A stretch of 64,000 nucleotides of DNA from Thermothelomyces thermophilus ATCC 42464 (lineage: Eukaryota; Ascomycota; Sordariomycetes; Sordariales; Chaetomiaceae): NCBI RefSeq assembly GCF_000226095.1, contig NC_016472.1, positions 1,860,001 through 1,924,000 of the forward strand, given 5' to 3'. Each line of letters begins with the position of its first letter. The first letter of the stretch is position 1. The notes beneath the pieces are model-generated. The model ran no database searches. It was not told where the DNA came from and saw nothing but the letters and a program-made list of their open reading frames with translations. Of this stretch, positions 9,976 to 21,750 are shown piece after piece. The position numbers and the translations under genes are program-made.

Positions 9976-11756
9976 TTAGACCGCGATAGCTGCCGGCGCG
10001 GCAACAGGCGCGGGCTCAGCCGCCACTTCTGGCCTCTTTGCGGATTCGTCTTTGGCCTTCGCTTGTTGTTCTCCCCCTTCTCCTCCTCCTTCTCCTCCTT
10101 CTCTTTCTTCTTCTTCATCTTGGCCCCTCTTCCGCTTCTTGGACTCTTGCTGCTGCCCACTCGGCTGCTCGCCCTGCTGGCCCTTCTGCTGCTGCTTGTT
10201 CTTCTGCTTGGGGCCCCGCTTGGGCTCGAATTCGCCGAGCCCGAGCACCCGGTCGGCCTCGCGCGCCATCGCCCGCATCTCCTCGTCGCACTCGAGAGCC
10301 TGGGCAAAGTCGGAGTAGGAGCGGCCGCGCTGCACGTCGCGGTAGGCGAGGGCCTTGCCGGGGATGATCTGGGCGAGCAGGTACTTTGTGTTGGCGGCGC
10401 GGTTCTCGACCTCCATGGCGAAGCGCAGGTAGCGGCGGGCGACCTCGGGCCAGGCGGCCAGACCGCCGTCGGCGCGGCTGCGGAAGCAGCTCGGGTTCTT
10501 CTCGGCGGCGGTGGCGATCATGGCGCCGTCGACGCCGAACTCGCGCACCAGCAGGTCGGCGTGGTCGCGGCTCTCGACGTCGCCGTTCATGAGGCAGGCG
10601 ACGCCGGCCTCGTGGCAGACGCGGCGGATCATGGCCAGCTGGCCGCGGACGGCGCGCTCGCGGGGCCGCATGGGCGTGGTGCGGCAGTGGACGGTCAGGC
10701 CGGTGATGCCGGTGCGGACGAGGCGGCGGACGAGCGCCTCGGTCTCGGCGGGCGTCTCGAGCAGGCGGATCTTGACGCTGATGCCGATGCCGAAGGCCGG
10801 CGTGATGTCGCGCGCCAGCGCCTCGAGGATGCCGGCCAGCTTCTCGGGCGCGCGCAGCAGCGCCGCGCCCATGCCGCCCAGCATGCTGAACGGCTTGGGG
10901 CAGCCGGCGTTGACGTCGATGCCGGCGACGTCGGCCGCCACCACGCGCGCGGCGGCCACGGCCCGCTCCGCGTCCGACGTGCCCAGCTGGAAGACGAGCT
11001 TGCCCTTCTCGCGCTCCGGGTCGAGGCGGTAGATGACGGACTCGGCGGCGCCGGCTTCGTTATTGTCGTTGTCGTTGCTGTCGTTGCTGTTGTTCCTGGC
11101 GGCGCTGTTGGCCGGGCTGTAGGCGTGGGAAGGCTGCCGTGTGTATTCGATCATGCCGGTGCGCGGGTTGACGCGGCGGGTCGCGCCGATGAGGGAATGG
11201 TCGACTGTTTCGGGGCCTGGTGGAAAAGGGTCAGTATACGGGTTATAAGAGAGAGAGAGATAGAGCTCCGCGCTGGGAGAGTTTTTTTTGGGGGGGAGAA
11301 AGGGAGAAGAGTGTGTGCGGGGCTAGAAGGGGGGGCCGTACCCCAGACCAAGTCGGCGCCGTAGTGCAGTGCGAGAAGGCGTGAGGGTAATTCGCCCGAT
11401 CGCACCATGGGCGCGAGAACTAGCTTCCCGCGGTAGTCGACGCCGCGGGGCGGGATGGGAACGCGCGGAAGGGCTGTTGCGGCGGGAGTCGTGGCGGTTG
11501 TTGGCGGGGCCGTTTCGGTTGCTCCGGCTGCCGTGGTCGCTGTAGTCGCCGCGGTGGCAGCGGTGGCAGCGGTGGCAGCAGTCGCGGCGCTAACGGGAGT
11601 CTCTGCCGTGGTCGCCATGATGCTGATGCTCCGAATCCCACGCAGAAAGCGGGCAATTCGAAACATCACAGCGTTGGAAGTCGCGGGGGTGGGGATCGAG
11701 TCAGAAGCAGCGGGCGCATCCAAGGTGGGATGGATGGCCGGTTCCGTTTCCGCCAT
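9976..11756 (-). CDS. SMM1: tRNA-dihydrouridine(20) synthase, Dus2 type
   Basis: Two exons on the minus strand, 11756-11342 and 11216-9976, give 551 aa. The 125-nt intron joins ADLVWG to PETVDHSLIG. The domain is an FMN-dependent TIM-barrel Dus. It shows LAPMVRSGELPSRLLALHYG near the N-terminus, the catalytic Cys in NAGCPK (about Cys244) followed by GGMGAALL, the HCRT motif and a C-terminal FMN-site region around MNGDVESRDHA. This pattern is Dus2/Smm1, which reduces U20 in the tRNA D-loop. Before the barrel is a long Ala/Thr repeat (11520-11590 region). An Asn/Asp-rich insert of about 20 residues interrupts the conserved region after SHAYSP. The tail is Gln/Lys/Glu-rich, likely RNA-binding or disordered. 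The paralogue call is strong but not tested by alignment. Confidence 0.92.
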
Positions 11757-13553
11757 ATGAATCGAGAAATAATTCGTGGTTACACTACGGGCGGGTTGCG
11801 ATAACTAGTTAGTTAATCACTAATCTGCTCCGTCCTTATCTTATCGATAGAGCCAGCACTTCATGCAACCTAACCCTGAATCCAGCTGGTCGGACCAAGT
11901 AACTACTCGTAATCCGTACTCCGAACGCACTACTTCGTACAAGTTGACGGCCTTATTTATGAACCCCTCTCCCGGTCGCATGGAGGTGGGATGTGATGTT
12001 TACCGGTGGTTGGTACAGGCTTGTCTTTGGCGTCATCCCTTCTTTCTTACCTCTGGAGTCAGGTGCAGGGCGAGGCGATGGGCAGGTCTGCATCTCTCTT
12101 TCCCTCTCGGAACCAAATAACGTTACTTTGTAATTCGTGCTCTCGCACTCGTTCCCCGTGCCCCTGGTCCACCTCCGCCCATTGCTCTACCCGTGTATGC
12201 CACGCCATCAGTGTTGCTGCCCAAGGGGTCTCTGTCTCTGGCCGGAGAGCAGGCAAAGAGCTAGCTGGTGGGAGCGCGATATAGCTCCACGAAAAAAAGG
12301 TGGTTTTACAGTTCAGATGCTCCCCGCGTTGCGTCATAGCACAGAGCCCCGCGCCGTCTCGTGCGCACTGCGGCATATGCGCTTTCTGGCCGGGTATACT
12401 CCGTACTGTATATTGCTGGGAAAAGGCGACGGGGTATGGGGCGAGCCACGAGGCAGGACCCGCAGAAAGCCTTGAGCGTCAGACGCGGCAGCCGGCAGAC
12501 GTGTTGGAGCGAATCCTCCGCCACTCCCGACATCCCGAGGATGTCGCCGAGAACATTTCGGTGGTGGAGATAGACCCCCGTATCCGGCGTATCCGGTGCC
12601 GGCAACCCGCCTTGGCGTGTAATACGTTGCGCACTCTGCGTAACCTCTCACCGCCGGCCAAGACCTACCGAGTCCGCGATGCCCCAGGCCCGGCGCGTCT
12701 GCGCCTGCTAAACCGAGCCGCCCCGTTCGCCCGGAAAGGGGTTCGCATTGCTGTGGATGAAGCTGACCCATCCCCCGTCGGCTGCCTCGCGACGCGCATG
12801 GGGCGCCCGCGAGGTGTTGGCGAGGCACTTGCCCGATCCTCACAAGTGGCCGCCGGAGAAAGAGCGTCGAAGCTTAGCGACTACCTAGCGACCACCACGT
12901 CGAGCATGTCCCTTCATCAAAACATCAAACATCCCACCAGCCAATCCTTCTGGCTAGTGCGCTGAAAGCATCGTCAAACAGCCAAAGCCAACCGCTGATC
13001 GTCGTTAGCTCGGCCCGCTTTTTAAGGGTCCTGGAGTTGTCCCATCTCGGCGGGTTGAGTGGAGTGCCTGGGTATCGATGTTTGATCGCTGAGGAGCACA
13101 GACGAACGACCGAAAGTGACAGGACAGTGCGGCGAGGCGTAACTAAGCTTAGAGTTGCCCACGTCTGAAAAGGAGAGAGAACCAAAAAAAAAGGGGGGAG
13201 AGGCTCTTGCTCGTCCCAACCTTGACCAGGCCCAAGACCAGTTCGCTCCGGCTCTAGTTAAGTCTCTTTTGTGTAGTTGACCTATAAGAAAGAGTCTTGA
13301 GTACTTGTGTGCTAGGGAAGAGCTCTTGTGGCCAAAGCTCCGTTCGCCTCCAGTCGATGAGAAAGGCGATTTTTTTTTTTTTTTTTTTGGAACCTGGCTG
13401 ACCTCTATAATTACCCGATTAGCACTTACATCGTCTGTAATCCCGTTTTCCGTCGTCCATATTCCGTACACAGTACACTAAAACGTGTTTTAAGTGCCGT
13501 AGGCTGGAGGCGCTGATCCATGCTACGCTGAGTACGGACGTACTCCGTAGTGT

Positions 13554-13634
13554 GTACGGATTACTGTACGTTGGTACCTATGCATGTATGCACATACATA
13601 CAAGGAATGTATGCACCAGGAGAGTAATCCGTAC
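13554..13634. repeat. 12-bp inverted repeat in a motif-dense intergenic patch
   Basis: GTACGGATTACT at 13554-13565 and its reverse complement at 13623-13634 flank a 57-nt spacer that itself holds ATGTATGCA/TGCATGTA elements. Two more related sites lie immediately outside (13529-13548 and 13653-13670). Confidence 0.8.
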
Positions 13635-15321
13635 ATAGTACATTAGTTACCCTACGGATTACTCCGTACCGATCGCTGCACTGCCTTGGCAGCCCGCTTC
13701 AGGTGACCGCGACAAGCGGTTTCAACTGCGACAAGATTTGCCCGGAAAATAAAAAGAAGTCCCAGGATCGTCGACCGGGGACGCTGCTTGGTGCCGGGTT
13801 CTTCCCTGTCGCTGGCGTGCCTGGTCTGAAGTCCGTCGGCGAAGTTTGGACACCGCGAACTGTTGGGCACACTGTACCAAGCAAAGACGACGCACGACGC
13901 CGGACGCTTGAAGCCGTGCTGATGAGAATGGCTCCCGCCTCCTGGCCGACATTCAATAACTACGGGCTGGGTTTCTAGTGTAAGGAATTCCTTCGCGCTT
14001 CTGTGACGTAGGTGGCAAGCCTCGTCACTCACATCGAACCTGTTTTGTGCGTGTTGCTCGCCAGAGAAAATGCTGATGCCGCAGGGTACAGTACATACAT
14101 ACATCCGTAGGGCCCACTCGTATACACTACACGCTGCTGCAAGTAATTACGTTATTCCGGTAGTGTACCATGTACGTACCGAAACCCAAATTTACACAGT
14201 AGGGTCTCCTGTCTGCTGAAGCAGCCGCTTCCCGGTGCTATAATACCAAGAGAAACAGGGCAGTAGGCGGAAAGCACCGTGGCGAATCACGGGTTTAATG
14301 GTGAGGGGCAGGGAGCCTGATGAGAGGAAAACTGGAACCTGCAACCCCGGCGCCGCAAGCGCCCCGCAATGGTTCCGCACTGTGCGGGCGAGTCCTCATC
14401 CAATCTCGTCGCCTGCCTTGCACTACTCCGTACTTCGTACTGGCAGATGAATGGCCCTGCAGCACTTGGCCAGAGATTGTCCCTTCATTCTGATGTGCTC
14501 ACTGCTACGAATGGCTCGCCACCGTCCCACCCCGCACGAGCTACCTCGAGTTAACTTACCTACCCGGGAGCTGCCCGACGGACGGCAACCGAAACGGAAG
14601 GGTCATTTTGAACCACCGCTCGACTCGGACGGCGTTTGGTTGACGATGCCTTTCGAGTCGGCATCGGCGACTCGGACAGCATCAGTGCTGCTGCTCACTT
14701 TTTCATGGGCGGGCTCTGTCACCCGATCAAGATTGAGACATACTATAGTGGGCTTGAGCCACCAAACGCAAGGTTGGCCATGTAATAAATAAGTCACATA
14801 CATCCAAGTCATGGGTGTAGGATTGTAAGGTACAGTACATTCGGAGTACCTTGGTGCACTGAACGGGTTTCCCCAGCGCAAAGTGCTGGCCAGCGATTGC
14901 TCTGTGATGCAATCGCAACGGAGCCAGCAACGCCACAACGCCTCGTTGTACGCATAGCCGTAGCTGCTACGAATCTGTAGAGCGCAAGAAGTCGAGGCGT
15001 GGACGAGAAATCGGTGCTGCCCAGCTTTCCGGGCACCGCTACTAATAAGCACCAAGCGGGGGGGTTAGTGCGGTGAATTGGCAGCGGACCCGCCGATCCA
15101 TGCTGTTCTCGGCAAGCCGGCGGGTCGTCTCCAGCACTTCCCCATCCTCCCTCCTCCTCCTCCTCTTCCCTGCAACCTTCGATCAACCCTCTCTGGTCAA
15201 AGGCCGCTTCACTTGCTGCCTCGCTCATCGTTCTCCGGAGTCCCATTGTACATACCCAGCGAAACTCTTGTTCTCGTGTCCTCTACCTCGTCTATCTCGC
15301 TCTCTTCCCACCCGAGGCCCC

Positions 15322-15358
15322 TCCCCCCCCCCCAAAAAAAAAAAAAAAAAAAAAAAAA
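15322..15358 (+). repeat. C12A25 homopolymer pair in Nik1 leader
   Basis: A C run is followed directly by 25 A, about 480 bases upstream of the Nik1 start codon, in an otherwise CT-rich leader. Confidence 0.95.
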
Positions 15359-15670
15359 CCGGGCGGACCTGCGAACGAAGGTGAGGGGGGAGAACCAAAC
15401 AGGCTCGGAGCGGCTGCGTCTCCGCTTTATTACCCCTAGGGACCCTGCGGATACGGGCAACTGTTGCCTTTTTCGCTTGGGTTTTTGGCACGCAGTTTTT
15501 TACGTCCAACCGCCCGCTGCCAAGAATCCCAGGCAGACCCTGCCAGCACCGCCCGCCTAGCCCGACGCTGCAGCAGTTTCGCAAACCATTCCGTGTTCCC
15601 GTCGCCTTTTCATCGTCCAAATCAAACCAGGTCTCGTTCCATCAGACCGTCCGAATAGAGCGACTGCCGC

Positions 15671-15706
15671 ATGAAGATCCGTCCCCAGCACCAAAGACTA
15701 TCGTGA
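15671..15706 (+). promoter_or_regulatory. Candidate upstream ORF in Nik1 leader
   Basis: An ATG begins an 11-codon frame that ends in TGA at 15704-15706, 130 bases before the Nik1 ATG. It would act only if the transcript starts upstream of it, which is inferred from the CT-rich leader and not shown. Confidence 0.3.
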
Positions 15707-15836
15707 TAGCCATCCAACATCATCCGACCCGTTCCTATCACCATCCGGTCGCTTCTCCCTTGCCAGTGCTGCTAACCGAGTCGCCCACTCGCCCCCCCCA
15801 AACACCGCGGCGTTCACGCCGTCTACCGCCGCAACG

Positions 15837-18359
15837 ATGAGCGGCGAGTCTCCCCTGGCAGTCGTCGCTGCCGTCATCCGATCTCTCGCGACCGACCCGA
15901 CGACGACTCCTCCGGCCGTTACCAATGCTTGCCCGAGCGTGAGACTGCCGGGTCCGGACACCGTCGAGAAGATCGAGCTCGAGCGCGAGCTCGCAGCCCT
16001 CGTCACCAGGGTACAACAGCTCGAGGCGAGGGCGAACTCGGCTGCCGCCAACGTCTTCCCCGACACGCCCAATGAGACGTCCGACTCCCCCTTCGCAGAC
16101 GACAGGGGCCGCCCAAGGCCGAGGTTTCCGAGCCACCTCTCGCGAAATGGCTTCATCGACGAGGCGCTCGAGGGGCTGCGGGAGCACGTCGACGACCAGT
16201 CGAAGCTTCTCGACAGCCAACGCCAGGAACTGGACGGCGTCAATGCCCAGTTGCTCGAGCAGAAGCAGTTGCAGGAGAAGGCCCTGGCCATCATCGAGCA
16301 GGAGCGCGTCGCGACCCTCGAACGCGAGCTCTGGAAGCACCAGAAGGCGAACGAGGCCTTCCAGAAGGCGCTGCGCGAGATTGGCGAGATCGTCACGGCC
16401 GTCGCCCGCGGTGACCTCTCCAAGAAGGTCCGCATGAACAGCGTCGAGATGGACCCCGAAATCACGACGTTCAAGCGCACCATCAACACCATGATGGACC
16501 AACTGCAGGTCTTCTCTAGCGAAGTGTCTCGCGTCGCCCGCGAAGTCGGCACCGAAGGGATCCTCGGCGGCCAAGCCCAGATCGAAGGAGTCGACGGTAC
16601 ATGGAAGGAACTGACGGATAATGGTGCGTTTCTCTCTCCCGGCTCATCCTCCTTCCGTCGCATGCGGAGAGGTTGGGGAGGGGCCCGCCCAGTACTGATT
16701 TGGTATGTGAACAGTGAACGTCATGGCGCAAAACCTCACCGATCAAGGTATGTTTCCATCCACCCTCCGCAAACCCGCAGTCACTTTATCTGTTGGAAAT
16801 ATATCCACTGACACTCCCGTCTCCCCGCAGTGCGAGAAATCGCATCTGTGACAACGGCTGTCGCTCACGGCGACCTGACAAAGAAGATCGAACGCCCCGC
16901 CAAGGGCGAGATCCTCCAACTTCAGCAGACCATCAACACCATGGTGGACCAGCTGCGAACGTTTGCCTCCGAAGTCACGCGCGTCGCCAGAGACGTCGGG
17001 ACCGAGGGGATCCTTGGCGGTCAAGCCGACGTCGAGGGGGTGCAGGGCATGTGGAACGAGCTGACGGTCAACGTGAACGCCATGGCCAACAACCTTACCA
17101 CCCAAGTGCGAGACATCATCAAGGTCACAACGGCCGTCGCCAAGGGCGACCTCACCCAGAAAGTCCAGGCCGAGTGCAGAGGCGAGATCTTCGAGCTCAA
17201 GAAGACCATCAACTCCATGGTGGACCAGCTTCAGCAGTTCGCGCGCGAAGTCACCAAGATCGCCAGAGAGGTCGGGACCGAGGGAAGGCTGGGTGGCCAG
17301 GCGACCGTCCACGACGTCCAGGGTACATGGCGAGACCTCACAGAGAATGTCAACGGCATGGCCATGAATCTGACCACGCAAGTGCGTGAGATCGCAAAGG
17401 TCACGACGGCTGTCGCCAAAGGCGATCTCACCAAGAAGATTGGGGTCGAGGTTCAGGGCGAGATTTTGGACCTGAAGAACACCATCAACACCATGGTCGA
17501 CCGCCTCGGCACGTTCGCGTTCGAGGTCAGCAAGGTCGCCAGGGAGGTCGGCACCGACGGCACCCTCGGCGGCCAGGCCCAAGTCGACAACGTCGAGGGC
17601 AAGTGGAAGGATCTCACCGAGAACGTCAACACCATGGCCAGAAACCTCACGTCACAGGTACGGGCAGAGCTGTCTCTCTCTCTCTCTCTTTTGCCTGCAG
17701 CATGAATCGCTTTTTTTTTTTTTTTTTTTGCTCACAAATAACCCTTTCACCAGGTGCGAGGGATCTCGACCGTCACCCAGGCCATCGCCAACGGCGACAT
17801 GAGCCGCAAGATCGACGTTGAGGCCAAGGGCGAGATACTCGTACTAAAGGAGACCATCAACAACATGGTTGACCGACTGTCCATCTTCTGTAACGAGGTG
17901 CAGAGAGTGGCCAAGGACGTCGGCGTCGACGGTATCATGGGCGGCCAGGCAGACGTGGCCGGGCTGAAGGGTAGATGGAAGGAGATCACCACTGATGTCA
18001 ACACCATGGCCAACAACCTGGTAAGTCTCGCGCGTCTCTCAACGCTCTCTCTCTCACACACACTCTCTCACTCGCTTGTGCCGCGTTGCGCGGCTGACGA
18101 CGCATGGTCAACTGACGTGTCATGACAGACGGCACAAGTGCGGGCATTTGGCGACATCACAAACGCCGCGACAGACGGCGATTTCACCAAGCTGGTGGAG
18201 GTCGAGGCCTCTGGCGAGATGGACGAGCTGAAGAAGAAGATCAACCAGATGGTTTACAACCTCAGGGACAGTATCCAGAGGAACACCCAGGCAAGAGAGG
18301 CCGCCGAGCTGGCCAACAAGACCAAGTCGGAGTTCCTCGCCAACATGTCTCACGAGATC

Positions 18360-18390
<31 letters not shown>

Positions 18391-20081
18391 CGCAGCTCAC
18401 GCTCGATACGGACTTGACACAGTACCAGAGAGAGATGCTCAACATTGTAAACTCGCTGGCCAACAGCTTGCTGACCATCATTGACGACATTCTGGATCTG
18501 TCCAAGATTGAGGCGAGGAGGATGGTCATCGAGGAGATCCCATACACCCTTCGCGGGACCGTCTTCAACGCCCTCAAGACCCTGGCCGTCAAGGCCAACG
18601 AGAAGTTCCTGGACCTCACCTACCGGGTCGACAGCTCCGTGCCGGACCACGTCGTCGGCGACTCGTTCAGGTTGCGTCAGATCATCCTGAACCTGGTCGG
18701 CAACGCTATCAAGTTCACCGAGCATGGCGAGGTCAGTCTCACCATCCAAAAGGCGACGACGGTGCCTCCTGGCAATCCGGGAGAGTATGCCATCGAGTTC
18801 ACCGTGGCCGACACCGGTATCGGGATCCCGGCCGACAAGCTCGACTTGATCTTTGATACCTTCCAGCAGGCCGATGGCTCCATGACGCGCAAGTTTGGCG
18901 GCACCGGTCTGGGTTTGTCCATCTCCAAGAGACTGGTCAACTTGATGGGTGGCGATGTCTGGGTCAAGAGCGAGTACGGGAAAGGCAGCAAGTTCTTCTT
19001 CACCTGCGTCGTCCGTCTCGCCAACGAGGAGATCTCGTTCATCGCGAAGCAGCTCAACCCTTACAAGGGCCACCAGGTCCTCTTCCTCGACAAGGGCCGG
19101 ACCGGGCACGGGCCCCAGATTGCCGAGATGCTCAAGGGCTTGGGCCTGGTCCCCGTCGTTGTCGATTCCGAGAAGAGCCCGGCCCTGGACAGGGTGCGCG
19201 GCCGAGGATCGGCTCCCTACGACGTCATCATCGTCGACTCCATCGAGGACGCGCGGAGATTGCGCTCGGTCGACGACTTCAAATACCTACCAATCGTGCT
19301 CCTGGCGCCTGTGGTCCACGTATCGCTCAAGTCGTGCCTCGACCTCGGCATCACTTCGTACATGACAACGCCGTGTAAGCTGATCGACCTTGGCAATGGA
19401 ATGGTGCCTGCTCTCGAAAACAGGGCGACGCCATCACTGGCGGATAATACCCGCTCGTTTGAGATTCTGTTGGCCGAAGACAATACGGTAAACCAGCGGC
19501 TCGCCGTCAAGATTCTCGAAAAGTACCACCACGTCGTGACCGTGGTAGGGAACGGTGAGGAGGCGGTCGAGGCGGTTAAGCGCAAGAAGTTCGACGTAAT
19601 CCTGATGGACGTCCAGATGCCGATCATGGTAAGTTTGGGGAGCGTGTGCTTCATCCACTCAACTTTTAAGCTTGTCCCAATACTTGGCCAAGTGCTGACT
19701 TCCTCCTCTACAGGGCGGTTTCGAAGCCACGGGCAAGATCCGCGAGTACGAGCGCAGCCTCGGCACCCAACGCACTCCCATCATTGCCCTGACGGCGCAC
19801 GCCATGATGGGCGACAGGGAAAAGTGCATTCAAGCGCAGATGGACGAGTACTTGTCCAAGCCACTGCAGCAAAACCACCTTATCCAGACCATCCTCAAAT
19901 GTGCGACCCTCGGCGGGCAGCTGCTGGAGAAGAACCGCGAGCGGGAACTCGCCCGCGCCGCCGATGCCGTCACGGGCGGCCGCCGCGACAACCCCGCGCT
20001 CGCGGCTGCCTACCAGTCGGCGGCCGCCGCGAACAACAACGCCAGCAACAACGCCAGCAACAACAACTCCAGCAGCAGAAC

Positions 20082-20113
<32 letters not shown>

Positions 20114-20280
20114 ATAGCAGTAATTCCACCCGACCTCCGCTCTCGACTCGCTCCGTCACGGCCGCCGAATCCCTTACCAGCGCGATCGATAGCCCGTCGC
20201 TGGTCACGGCGGACCAGGACGACCCGATGGATCGGACGCACAGCAGCCTCTCTGAACCAGACATTTCTACAGCGCAATGA
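15837..20280 (+). CDS. nik-1: Class III hybrid histidine kinase (Nik1/Os-1 osmosensor)
   Basis: Six exons: 15837-16623, 16715-16747, 16831-17657, 17754-18020, 18129-19628 and 19714-20280, giving 1326 aa. The order is an N-terminal coiled coil, six HAMP-type repeats (first at 16371, then units starting at V-R codons every 276 coding nt), HisKA with [12 protein letters not shown] (His about 713), HATPase_c with [17 protein letters not shown] and GGTGLGLS, and a receiver with LLAEDN and the phospho-acceptor Asp about 1132 in LMDVQMP. There is no membrane segment, so the protein is cytosolic. The family feeds the Ypd1-Ssk1-Hog1 pathway, controls osmotic response and hyphal growth, and is the target through which phenylpyrrole and dicarboximide fungicides act. 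The C-terminal tail is an Asn/Ser-rich low-complexity tract coded by AAC/AGC repeats. Length fits the family (about 1300 aa). Confidence 0.97.
17711..17729 (+). repeat. T19 run in Nik1 intron 3
   Basis: Nineteen T in the middle of the 96-nt intron 17658-17753, preceded by a (TC) run. Confidence 0.95.
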
Positions 20281-21028
20281 TTCTCTCTTGCAGGTACTTT
20301 TTGCCTACATTAGCGCGAATTGTTGCTCTTGTTTACAACTTTTTTTGGTTTATTATGCCGCTGTTGTCCAGCCCTCCCCCCCCCCCCCCGGCCCTGGTTG
20401 GGTGCCGGTTTTGCCTCGGTTGGTTTGTTCGAACGGTCGGGATCTGGTCTGGTTCGGTTGGGTCTGTCTGGTCTGGTCTCTCTGGGTTTCAGGGGTTGCG
20501 TTTTTCTTCTTTGGCTTGGTTTGGGTTTTCGGGGTTGTTGTTATTGTTGTTGTCTGCTTGCATCTGTCGGGCACTCGCTGTTGTTATCCCGCCCCTTACA
20601 TCCCCTCGGTCGAGCCGTTGGCTGGCGGACTGATAACTGCTGGCTCTCCGTTGCGAGGGTGGCGGCGGCCGAGGAGGAGGAGGAGGTGGTGGTGGTGATG
20701 GTCTCGTCTCTCTCCTCGTCATCTCGTTTTTTTGGCTGTTCTACATCCGCGCCTCGCCCGCGCTCCACACACGCACATCGTGCACGCACATCTGGGGCAA
20801 CCCCCCCAACTGTCTGGACTGATCTTGGCTTTTACGTTTCGTAACTGTCGTTGCATAATGATACCTACGCTTTTGGTTAGAAACTTTTTTCAAGTTGTTT
20901 CCTTGAGGGCTCCCCCTTTTTCTTTTTCCTTCTGTTTGCCGCCTTGATGTTGGGAGTTGTGCCGAAGTGTGTTGTTGTTTCCTCGTTCTTGGCTTTGTTA
21001 CGCCTTTCCATCCGTCGGTTTACTGTCC

Positions 21029-21063
<35 letters not shown>

Positions 21064-21750
21064 TAAGTCTCATGCACTTCTCGTTGGCTTGACGATTTAC
21101 GGTTGTAGTAGGCAGTTGAGTTGCAAAGCGCGAAGCGAGCACTGCATTGGGCATTTGGACTGCGGTCACACATGGGAGCGAACGGGTGCGCGGATCGAAG
21201 AAGGGGAAAGGGGGTGGGTGGGGAAGGGCGGGAGAACAAGGGAGAAGAAGGGGGGGAGAGTACAATAAGGTGTGGTTAGGTTCGGGTCATGACTTTTCCT
21301 TTTTTTTTGGTTTACTCTGGTCAATATTCTAGTCGGTTGTTTTCCAGAGCAATTCAAGCAAAGTTTTTACAAGTACATGCTGCCGTGTCCGTATGTGCAC
21401 ATGCTCTTGACTTTGAGACTTCGGCTGTCCATCTATCTGAATTACGAAGTATCTTGTCATATGGACACCAAAAAAACTAGGAAATATGGCCGACACGTTT
21501 TTTTTTCCCGGCAAGCCTGATCCGCCCGCGGAAATTACACACATGTTACAGGCGTCATGAACTCGCGAGTAGAAAGCACCCGCGCCGCGAAGGGGGTATC
21601 CAATAGATGCGTAGAACACCAGAGATGTACAACCTGCTAAGAACTACTCGTAGTTGAAAGTAAGGAAACAATAGCTTCTCTGTGCTGTCGAGTATATTTC
21701 ATGAACAGTCAGCTTCTAGATTGCCAATGAGCGCTTCTGGGTGCTTGATG
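20281..21750. other. Convergent intergenic region, 1.5 kb
   Basis: This lies between the Nik1 stop and the end of the HMG-box gene. A C10 run near 20380 is followed by a long G/T-rich low-complexity stretch (TGGTCTGG-like, 20395-20560). There is a GGA/GGT tract at 20670-20700 and T30 at 21031-21060. These look like 3' untranslated and spacer DNA; no gene is supported. Confidence 0.6.
21031..21060 (+). repeat. T30 homopolymer
   Basis: Thirty consecutive T in the Nik1/HMG convergent spacer. Confidence 0.95.

Larger units (their letters stand above)
11757..15836. other. Long intergenic region, 4.1 kb, Dus2 to Nik1
   Basis: This spans the divergent starts of Dus2 (-) and Nik1 (+). It contains several copies of a TCCGTAC/TACGGAGTA-like motif (11908, 12399, 13530-13660, 14424), short (TACA) runs near 14090, a T19 run at 13370-13388 and a C12A25 pair at 15322-15358. 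The last ~700 bases are pyrimidine-rich leader of Nik1 with a short upstream frame at 15671-15706. A GC-rich stretch at 12470-12890 keeps a 221-codon plus frame (12300-12965) open, but I find no domain and no convincing start. No tRNA was seen. Confidence 0.55.

Noticed and set aside
10063-11364. 433-codon plus-strand frame opposite Dus2
   Set aside because: It is the mirror of the GC-rich Dus2 coding strand. Dus2 has clear catalytic motifs and this frame has only Ala/Gly/Val-rich sequence.
12300-12965. 221-codon plus frame in the Dus2-Nik1 spacer
   Set aside because: No recognisable motif, no credible start context, and competing frames on the other strand; the open frame is explained by high GC.
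15698-16663. Minus-strand frames of 278-321 codons opposite Nik1 exon 1
   Set aside because: Ser/Arg-rich reverse translation of the HAMP-coding exon; no independent support.
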